Shown here: positions 25,700 to 31,488 of the stretch, one piece after another | Numbering within the stretch: the first letter of the stretch is position 1 | Layout: every line of letters begins with the position of its first letter | From: Amarolinea sp964580725 | GTDB lineage: Bacteria; Chloroflexota; Anaerolineae; SSC4; Amarolineaceae | Reading direction: 5' to 3' | DNA length: 31,488 nucleotides | NCBI GenBank assembly: GCA_964580725.1 | Contig: CAZOLV010000066.1 | Span: 1-31,488 of the forward strand | Position numbers and translations under genes: made by a program | Notes under the pieces: model-generated | What the model was told of the DNA's origin: nothing | The model's database searches: none | What the model saw: the letters and a program-made list of their open reading frames with translations, nothing else

Positions 25700-28600
25700 C
25701 TATCGCCGCAGCGCTGCCCGGCAGGCGATGGCTTGCGCTTGTAGACGTGCGTAGCCGCCATCTGTCAGCTCCAGTTCGGCCCGCGCCAGGGCCTGGGCGG
25801 CGGCGGCCCGCTCGTGACGGGCCAGATAGACCTCGGTTTGCCAAAGAGCAATTTGCACCTGCAGGAAACGCGTCGTCAAGGGGGCGGCCAGGGCGCTGGC
25901 CTGTGCCAACAGCACGACGGCGCTGTCCAGATCGCCGCGGCCGCGGGCGGCCAGGGCCAGGTTGGCGCGACATTTGGCGCTGTGCTCCTGATTGCCATGA
26001 CGCTGCGCCTCGGCCAGACTGCGCTCGAACCACGACTCGGCCTCGTCCCAGGCGCCTTCCGCCAGCGCCAACTCGCCGCGGGTGCTGAACAGATACTGCG
26101 GCACGATCCGCAGATCATGCGCAGTGGTCAGTGTGAAGGCCGTTTGCAGACGCCGCTGCGCCGCCGGCAGGTCGCCGAGCAGCAAGGCATGGTAGGCGGC
26201 GTTGTTCAGCCCCAACGCCTGGCGGTACGGGTCGCGCACCGCCGCCGCCGCCGCCGTCACCTCGTCGTACAACGCAATCGCGCCTGGCAAATCGCCCCGT
26301 TCGGCCAGGAGATTGCCCAACTCGAAACGGCTGAGCAGCGCAATGGCGCTCACACCGTGCGCCTGCGCCAGGCGATGTGCCTCGTGCAACCGCGCCTCCG
26401 CTTCGTCCAGGGCCGCACCGCCGGCGCGCAGCCGTCCCGCACCCAACAGAAACGCCGCCGTCGCCTGACCGGCCGGATCGCGCGCGGGGTCCAAATACTC
26501 CAAACTGCGCATGGCCCAGTGTATGACCTGATCAGGCTGTCCGGCGGGTAGATAGGTCTCGGCCAGCCCCAGACAGGCGCGCGTCGCCGTCTGACGGTCT
26601 TGCGCAGTCAGCGCGGTCGCCAACGCCTTTTCGAAAGCGCCGCGCGCCGCTGGCAGATCGCCAGACTGGGCCAGGGCGGCGGCCAGCGCCAACTGGCGCG
26701 CAGGCGTTGGCGCCAACGCCAGCGCCTGAAGCAGGAAATTGAGCGCCTCGTCCAGGGCCGTCAGGGATAGGGCGTGCTGCGCTGCTAGATCGGCGGCCTG
26801 GGCGGCGGCGCCGAGATCGCCTGCCTGGCGATGATGATCGAGCAGCCGGTCGGCAATGGGCGCCAGGCGGCTGGCGTGCAAATTCTCCAACGCCGCCGCG
26901 GCGCGCCGGTGCAGAAACGCCCGGCGCGGCCCGCTCAATTCTGTGCGCACCACGGCGGCAGCCAATGGATGCGCAAAGGCCATCTGCTGCTGCGCCCGTT
27001 CGATGAGGATGCCGGCGGCCAGCAGTGCATCGAGCGCATCGAGCATTTCTTCCTCGCTGCGCCCGCTGACGCGCCGCAACGTTGCTGCGTCGCAATCTGG
27101 TTCGAGTACGGCGGCGGCTTGCAGCACTTGCTGCGCCGTCGCGGGCAGGCGGGCCAGCCGGGCGCGCACCAGGTCGGCCAACCCCACCGGCACCGCCAGC
27201 GCCGGCTCATCCTGGCTGGCGCGCCCCAGTTCGATCAGGAAATAGGGATTGCCGGCGCTTTGGAACTGAACCCAATGGGCGGCGCGTGGGTCAACATGCA
27301 GGGCGCCGATCAGCGCAGCGGATTCGTGCGGCGTCAGGTGCGCCAGGGGCAGGCGGCGCAAGATGCCTTCGCGCCCCCAGGCGGCGATACGGTGCGCCAG
27401 CGCTGCCGGCGCTTCATCGGGACGGTAGGCCAGGATCAGCAGGAGGGGATGGGCGCGCAGACGGTGCGTAAGATAGGCCAGCCAATCGAGCGTGGCGTGA
27501 TCGGCCCAGTGCGCATCGTCGAGGAAAAGGATCAACGGGCGTCCGGCGGCCAACAGCAGTTGCACGAAGGCCTCGAAGATGCGATGACGTTCCTCTGCGA
27601 GCGGGAGGGCGGGGGGCGCCGGCAGATCGGGGATGGAGGTGCGTAGGGCGGGCAGCAGCCGGGCCGCTTCGGCCAGCCAGTCGCCGGGCACGGGGGAGGC
27701 GGGGGTCAACAGGCGGCGAATGCAGACGTGACCGGAAAACAGCTCGATGAGCGGGGCGAAGGGCAGGCCCTGGGTTGCTTCCAGGCAGCGTGCGGCCAGC
27801 GGTGTGCAGTCGTCGGAGAGGGTCGCCAGCCACTCCTGCCACAGACGCGACTTTCCGATGCCCAGTTCACCGATCAGCGCGGCGACGCGCACCTCGCCCG
27901 CTGCGGCGCGTGCCAGTTCGTCGTCCAGGGCGACGCGCTCGTCGTCCCGACCGACGAAGGGCAGGGCGGTTGGCGCCGGCGTCACGGGGCGCGCCTCGGT
28001 CAGGGGTGCGGGAGGGCGCGGCGCACGGCGGGCGTTGGCGTCGAACAGGCCGCCGACGATGGCTGTGCGCAACGTTTCGGTTTCGGGCAGCGGCGCAACT
28101 CCCAGTTCGTGGTCGAGGACGGTGCGCAGGATGTCGTATTGACGTAACGCCTCGGCGCGCTCGCCGAGTCGCGCATGGGCCTGCATCAAGGCGCGGTAGA
28201 GTGGTTCTTGCAAATTGTCGTGCTTGAGGGCCTGTTGCGCCAGGGCGATGACGGCGGGCCAGCGTTCCGCCGTTTCGGCGCCGGCCAGCGCCGCCATGAC
28301 CAGCCGCAGGTGGGTTTGCGCCAGCCGTTCGCGTTCGCTGAGCGTCCATAATTCGAATTCGGGGGCGTCGGCCAGATTCAGACCGTCCAGGAACGGGCCT
28401 TGATAGAGATCGAGGAGCGCGGCGGGCGGGGGTGCGGCTGATGCGGTCTGTTCGAGGATGCGTACATCGGCCCAGATGGCGTTGTTCAGCGCCAGGCGGT
28501 CGCCGTGAGCGCTAATGGCATCTTCGCCCAGGGTCTTGCGAATGGCCCAAAGAGCATTGCGCAGATTCTTGCGCGCCGCGTCCTGCGTGCTGTCGCCCCA

Positions 28601-28747
28601 GAGCAGGCCGAGGATGCGATCACGCGGCTGTGGATCGGCGGAGACGGCCAGAAAGGCGAGCAGCGCGTTCGTTTTGGCCGGCAGCGCCAATGTTTCGCCG
28701 GCCCGTTCGATGCGCGTCATACCCAGGAAATGCAAGCGTGTTGTCAC
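25700..28747 (-). CDS. AfsR/SARP-like regulator: BTAD, AAA ATPase, TPR
   Basis: This 1015-residue STAND-type regulator has an N-terminal winged-helix and bacterial transcriptional activator domain (about 1-235). A spacer leads to an ATPase (Walker A GELGIGKS near 293-300, Walker B LILFLDDAHW near 405) and then TPR-like helical repeats to the end (about 650-1000). Such proteins hold themselves inactive until a signal allows ATP binding and promoter activation. GTG 28747 is chosen because a TATAAT box ends 6 nt upstream, placing transcription start at the codon itself; an ATG at 28798 lies upstream of that promoter and inside the neighbour's terminator. Target genes are unknown; YceI and the FHA block are nearby candidates. 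Confidence 0.9.
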   Translation of the reverse strand: MTTRLHFLGMTRIERAGETLALPAKTNALLAFLAVSADPQPRDRILGLLWGDSTQDAARKNLRNALWAIRKTLGEDAISAHGDRLALNNAIWADVRILEQTASAAPPPAALLDLYQGPFLDGLNLADAPEFELWTLSERERLAQTHLRLVMAALAGAETAERWPAVIALAQQALKHDNLQEPLYRALMQAHARLGERAEALRQYDILRTVLDHELGVAPLPETETLRTAIVGGLFDANARRAPRPPAPLTEARPVTPAPTALPFVGRDDERVALDDELARAAAGEVRVAALIGELGIGKSRLWQEWLATLSDDCTPLAARCLEATQGLPFAPLIELFSGHVCIRRLLTPASPVPGDWLAEAARLLPALRTSIPDLPAPPALPLAEERHRIFEAFVQLLLAAGRPLILFLDDAHWADHATLDWLAYLTHRLRAHPLLLILAYRPDEAPAALAHRIAAWGREGILRRLPLAHLTPHESAALIGALHVDPRAAHWVQFQSAGNPYFLIELGRASQDEPALAVPVGLADLVRARLARLPATAQQVLQAAAVLEPDCDAATLRRVSGRSEEEMLDALDALLAAGILIERAQQQMAFAHPLAAAVVRTELSGPRRAFLHRRAAAALENLHASRLAPIADRLLDHHRQAGDLGAAAQAADLAAQHALSLTALDEALNFLLQALALAPTPARQLALAAALAQSGDLPAARGAFEKALATALTAQDRQTATRACLGLAETYLPAGQPDQVIHWAMRSLEYLDPARDPAGQATAAFLLGAGRLRAGGAALDEAEARLHEAHRLAQAHGVSAIALLSRFELGNLLAERGDLPGAIALYDEVTAAAAAVRDPYRQALGLNNAAYHALLLGDLPAAQRRLQTAFTLTTAHDLRIVPQYLFSTRGELALAEGAWDEAESWFERSLAEAQRHGNQEHSAKCRANLALAARGRGDLDSAVVLLAQASALAAPLTTRFLQVQIALWQTEVYLARHERAAAAQALARAELELTDGGYARLQAQAIACRAALRR

Positions 28748-28753
28748 AGGGGT

Positions 28754-28783
28754 ATTATAAGCGCCCGGCCCGCGGGATGAAAA
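28754..28783 (-). promoter_or_regulatory. Promoter of the BTAD regulator (leaderless)
   Basis: Read on the minus strand, TTTTCA (28,783-28,778) and TATAAT (28,759-28,754) are 18 bp apart. The expected start of RNA, 6-7 nt past TATAAT, coincides with GTG 28747, which suggests a leaderless message. The -35 box overlaps the T tract of the upstream YceI terminator. Confidence 0.65.
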
Positions 28784-28811
28784 AAGCGGGACGCCCATCA
28801 GGACGCCCCGC
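28780..28811 (-). terminator. Rho-independent terminator of the YceI gene
   Basis: On the minus strand an 11-bp stem (two G-U pairs allowed, 28,811-28,801 with 28,796-28,786) closes a UGAU loop and is followed by six U residues (28,785-28,780). It starts 23 bp after the YceI stop codon. This is the clearest intrinsic terminator in the window. Confidence 0.88.
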
Positions 28812-28833
28812 CCGTTTCAGTCTGATTTTGCGC

Positions 28834-29367
28834 TCACGCCGCGTCGGGCACGTGAATGAGCTGCAGTTCGATCGCAATCTTGACCTGTTCGCCGACCAGA
28901 AGGCCGCCGGTTTCCAGCGCCACATTCCAGGTCAGGCCGAACTCCTTGCGGTTGAGCGAAGCGAAGGCGCTCAGACCCCAGCGCTGATTGCCCCAGGGGT
29001 CCTTGTTGAACCCGTCGTCGGTCACCTCGAAGGTGATGGGGCGCGTCACGTCTTTGATGGTGAGATCGCCGCTGACGCGATAGCTGTCGGCGCCGGTCTT
29101 TTCGATCCCGTTGCTGCGGAAGGTCATGCGGGGGAACTTCTCGACATCGAAGAAATCGGGGGAGCGCAGGTGCGTGTCGCGACCGGCGTCGTGGGTATCC
29201 ACGCTGGCCAGTTCGATGGAACCTTCGGCGCTGGAGGCCAGCAGGTTGTTGGCGTCAACGACGACAGCGCCGTCGAATTTGGTGAAACGGCCGCGCACGG
29301 TGGTGATCATCATGTGCTTGACCGAGAACTCGATCAGGGTATGGCTTGGGTCAATTTTCCAGGACAT
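28834..29367 (-). CDS. YceI-family lipid/isoprenoid-binding protein
   Basis: This 177-residue protein covers the whole YceI domain (PF04264), an extended lipocalin-like barrel that binds polyisoprenoid-type molecules. It opens with a WKIDPSHTLIEFSVKHMM segment and contains the DLTIKDVTRP and FGLTWN strands typical of the family. It has no signal peptide, so this copy should stay in the cytoplasm, unlike many homologues. ATG 29367 has AAGGAG (29,381-29,376 on the minus strand) 8 nt upstream. It ends at a good intrinsic terminator, so it is a single-gene unit. No convincing promoter was seen upstream. Its physiological role in this group is not established. Confidence 0.93.
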   Translation of the reverse strand: MSWKIDPSHTLIEFSVKHMMITTVRGRFTKFDGAVVVDANNLLASSAEGSIELASVDTHDAGRDTHLRSPDFFDVEKFPRMTFRSNGIEKTGADSYRVSGDLTIKDVTRPITFEVTDDGFNKDPWGNQRWGLSAFASLNRKEFGLTWNVALETGGLLVGEQVKIAIELQLIHVPDAA

Positions 29368-29382
29368 GGTAGCAACTCCTTC

Positions 29383-29820
29383 AGTTGATCTATTGTTTTT
29401 CGTTGCGGCGCCTGACCGATGCGGGTGTTGCTATCGTGTGGCGCTTGCTTGTCGAGATGATCGCACCCCCCCGTCCCGTGCCGCGTCCCGACCGGCGTCC
29501 CGCAGAAGGGAGTTTGCGGCGAGTTTTTGGGGACTTGGGTGGGAGGACGGGGTTTTGTACTGGTTGGCTGTCGTGCTAAAATAGCGGCGTCCGCATGACG
29601 TTTGGGGTCTGGCGGACGAGTCTCATCGGGTTCGATGCATGTGTCGAGCGGCGCTTCAACCGTTCTGATCGTCTGATTTGCTCAGCGGGTGGTTGTGCGG
29701 CGCAATCGCCGGCACGCACGCTTGATGCGGAATCAGAGGGATGACCTGATCGTTGTCCTCTACGCTAAACGGCCGCGCTGCGGCCGAGACCTGGAGACCG
29801 CCTTGATGACGAAGACATTC
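29383..29820. other. Non-coding stretch with one candidate promoter
   Basis: About 440 bp without a supported gene. Short open frames here lack ribosome binding sites and family resemblance. The region is G/T-rich on the plus strand from 29,500 to 29,580 and holds the promoter-like element listed at 29,555. The missing 3' part of the adjacent transposase was looked for and not found. Confidence 0.6.
29555..29582 (+). promoter_or_regulatory. Candidate promoter TTGTAC-16-TAAAAT with extended -10
   Basis: TTGTAC (29,555-29,560) lies 16 bp from TAAAAT (29,577-29,582), which is preceded by TGC to form an extended -10. RNA would start near 29,589, exactly where a GTCCGC/GCGGAC stem (29,589-29,594 and 29,612-29,617) begins. 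No sense-strand gene follows before 30,370, so a small RNA or a truncated unit is possible. Confidence 0.45.
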
Positions 29821-29822
29821 GA

Positions 29823-30157
29823 CTGTCGGCGTTCATCGGATTGCCAGCCGTGTGATCTGCCAACACCTGCTCGAATTGCGCATCCAGTGCGGGTGCCTTG
29901 TCAAGCAGACGTTTCCGCCCGCCGCCGGAACGGCGAGTCCGCTCAAGAGCCGCCAAGCGCGCTGGATCGGTTAACTCTTGCTGACCGCGCCGAATCGTCT
30001 TGGGCGTGCAACCCAGCAGGCGGGCAATGTATTGCTGACCACCGTGCGGCAATTTCTGGGCTTCCACCGCCGCATAGAGGCGACGCCCTCGTTCCGACAA
30101 CTGGCCAAACATACGCTTCATGGCTTGTTCGATGAGCGCAGAATAGACAGATCGCAT
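29823..30157 (-). pseudogene. ISAzo13-like transposase, N-terminal fragment
   Basis: From ATG 30157 (AGGAG about 9 nt upstream) the minus strand encodes about 110 residues: a helical start with FGQLSERGRRLYAAVEA, an HTH-like IARLLGCTPKTIRRGQQEL, a SGGGRKRLLDKAPALD stretch and a TAGNPMN segment. These are the N-terminal landmarks of ISAzo13 transposases, where the last normally reads TRGDPMSPLRWT. Past this point the resemblance is lost and the frame stops near 29,765. The catalytic domain is absent and no inverted repeats were found, so the element is dead. The family call comes from remembered motifs. Confidence 0.7.
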
Positions 30158-30369
30158 TTGGGTATTCTCCTGGCATGCCAACCATTGCAACGATCTGAAG
30201 CGCCGCTTGAATTGGGCGCATGACGCCGCCGCGGTCGTTGCCAAATCATGAACCGCACGCTGGACGCCAACATGTCTGGAGAAACTGCGCCAACACACCT
30301 CCTTCGAAGGCCGCCCCTGCGCTCCCAAGTTCAACCACACCGCATGACGCAACATGAAAGGATTCAGCA

Positions 30370-31233
30370 ATGCAACACCTATCTCGCTCGTTCTCCATTG
30401 CCCTGATCGCCGGTCTGCTGGCGATGGGGGCGCTGTCTGCATTTTGGGGCCGCGCCCGCGCCGACGTTCCTTTTCCCATCCGCATTGCCGTGACATTCGA
30501 ACAGGGCGGCCAGGCGTATGCAGGCCCGGTGCGTTTTTCCATCAACTGCTACGGTTACACTTACCCGCCTGGCCGCGATCCTGGACTGGCGCCGGGCAGC
30601 TACACGCCTGAGACGGTCTACACACTGACCGGCGCCTGCGCCGGCCCTGGCTGCACTGTCGAAGAAAACCTCCACCTGAACTACCGTCACATCGAACGCT
30701 GTGACCTGGCGGGCAACGCCGCAGGGACGCTGTTCCTGGTCGAAAACTATGCCAGGACGCCTGTTGACATGAGCACATGCGGCGCGCCCACCGGCGCCGA
30801 TGATCGCAGCCTGTGCTCGCTGCGCGTCGCCATTCCAGAGGAGGTCAAGCTGCCGGCTGGCCCCTGGGACGTCGTCACCCCCGCCGGTCAGAGCTACATG
30901 ATCGCCTTTCTGATCGCGCTGGCGTTCACTCTCCTGATCGAACTGCCGGTGTTGTTGATTCTGGCGCGCCGGGTCTTCGGTCTGACGCACATCTCGACGC
31001 TGCGCATCCTGGCTGTCGGCGCGCTCGGCTCGCTACTGACGCTGCCGGTGCTGTGGTTTGCGCTGCCCTCCTATTTCGTCCCCACCACCGCCATCGCGCT
31101 GGGCGAGGCGCTGGCCGTGACGGTGGAGGCGCTGTTGTTGTGGCGTCTGCTGCCGGCGCGACCGCTCACGGCAGTGATTCTCTCGCTGGCGGGCAACTTG
31201 GCCTCTTTCCTGTGGGGATGGCTCGTGCTGTGA
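30370..31233 (+). CDS. Secreted-domain membrane protein with four C-terminal helices
   Basis: This 287-residue protein has an N-terminal signal peptide (about 1-31, ending Ala-Arg-Ala) and an outer domain (about 32-170) with seven Cys residues, several in a Tyr/Thr-rich context. Four membrane helices follow (about 176-200, 210-235, 237-260, 265-287). The Cys-rich outer domain is likely disulfide-bonded. No transport or catalytic motif was recognised. ATG 30370 has AAAGGA about 8 nt upstream. It has no close neighbours in the same direction and lies between the transposase remnant and a repeat-rich tail, so no operon context helps. Function is unknown. Confidence 0.78.
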   Translation: MQHLSRSFSIALIAGLLAMGALSAFWGRARADVPFPIRIAVTFEQGGQAYAGPVRFSINCYGYTYPPGRDPGLAPGSYTPETVYTLTGACAGPGCTVEENLHLNYRHIERCDLAGNAAGTLFLVENYARTPVDMSTCGAPTGADDRSLCSLRVAIPEEVKLPAGPWDVVTPAGQSYMIAFLIALAFTLLIELPVLLILARRVFGLTHISTLRILAVGALGSLLTLPVLWFALPSYFVPTTAIALGEALAVTVEALLLWRLLPARPLTAVILSLAGNLASFLWGWLVL

Positions 31234-31337
31234 CCCTCGACGCCCATGCGCGGCCCGCCGCCTGGCCGCGCCATTAGCGCTCACCGCGCCGCGCTGTCCC
31301 GTGGGGACGCCTGAATTGATTCTCGCGACGGCAAGTC

Positions 31338-31373
31338 GTGCCGTGGCGCGCCTCACGCGGCGCGCCACGGCAC
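31338..31373. repeat. Perfect 15-bp GC-rich inverted repeat, 6-nt loop
   Basis: GTGCCGTGGCGCGCC (31,338-31,352) and its exact reverse complement (31,359-31,373) flank TCACGC. The very stable hairpin lies 104 bp after the preceding stop codon. It could stop transcription from either side, but no T run follows on either strand; a REP-like repeat is an alternative. Confidence 0.75.
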
Positions 31374-31394
31374 AGCGGTTCTTCGGTGTCCTTA

Positions 31395-31488
31395 TTGTTC
31401 ACATCGTTGTTCACATCGTTGTTCACATCGTTTTTCACATCGTTTTTCACATCGTTTTTCACATCGTTTTTCACATCGTTTTTCACAT
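31395..31488. repeat. 12-bp minisatellite running off the right edge
   Basis: Seven full 12-bp units and one partial unit are present: three TTGTTCACATCG units followed by TTTTTCACATCG units, with no other variation. The array continues past the window. The minus strand stays open and would encode Asn-Asp-Val-Lys/Asn repeats, but the ORF has no identifiable protein family and no visible start outside the array, so it is listed as a repeat only. Confidence 0.9.

Noticed and set aside
29689..30135. 148-codon plus-strand frame
   Set aside because: Mostly antisense to the transposase remnant; low-complexity, Arg-rich translation with no ribosome binding site.
30158..30369. Extension of the transposase frame upstream to 30,496
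   Set aside because: The extra residues do not resemble the family and overlap the signal peptide of the gene at 30,370; ATG 30157 has its own binding site.
31395..31488. CRISPR-like array at the right edge
   Set aside because: Units are only 12 bp and directly adjoining, so this is a minisatellite.

Overview
The window looks like chromosome from a GC-rich member of the Chloroflexota (Anaerolineae/Caldilineae type). This rests on Thr/Pro-rich 'TPTRTPTPT' spacers, several FHA-domain proteins, a Hanks kinase with a large outer-surface half, and an AfsR-like BTAD/ATPase/TPR regulator. The placement is inferred from protein style only; there is no rRNA or marker gene here.

Bases 1-25,010 are almost entirely plus-strand. 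Block A (1-13,837) starts with the 3' end of a Thr/Pro-repeat protein. It continues with a tightly spaced series: an ABCG-like exporter with three FHA domains, a PP2C phosphatase, a membrane-anchored FHA protein, a B12-type radical SAM enzyme, an FHA protein with split CxxC pairs, two membrane-anchored proteins of unknown function, another anchored FHA protein, and a 1131-residue Ser/Thr kinase with an outer beta-rich domain and propeller. A 123-bp MITE-like palindrome with 9-bp target duplications follows the kinase. Block B (14,032-16,148) is a lipoprotein and an O-antigen ligase/polymerase-like membrane protein. Block C (16,194-19,457) is a sugar-acid or sugar cluster: D-2-hydroxyacid dehydrogenase, FGGY kinase and class II aldolase. 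It is followed by a small conserved protein and the remnant of an AAA-ATPase/PD-(D/E)XK gene. Block D (20,256-25,010) returns to FHA signalling: two anchored FHA proteins and a second three-FHA ABC exporter paralogous to the first.

Taken together, blocks A and D carry eleven FHA domains, one kinase and one phosphatase. The simplest reading is a membrane-based phosphothreonine circuit: the kinase senses something outside the cell, FHA proteins dock on phosphorylated partners, PP2C resets the system, and two FHA-ABC exporters are the outputs. The nearest known analogue is the mycobacterial PknF/Rv1747 pair. What is exported is not shown by the sequence.

From 25,011 to the end the region is patchy. 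It holds an internally deleted DNA methyltransferase pseudogene, a minus-strand BTAD regulator apparently transcribed without a leader, a minus-strand YceI protein with a clear terminator, a decayed ISAzo13-like transposase start, a plus-strand protein with a signal peptide and four membrane helices, a perfect 15-bp hairpin, and a 12-bp minisatellite running off the right edge. No tRNA, rRNA, CRISPR array or replication origin was seen.
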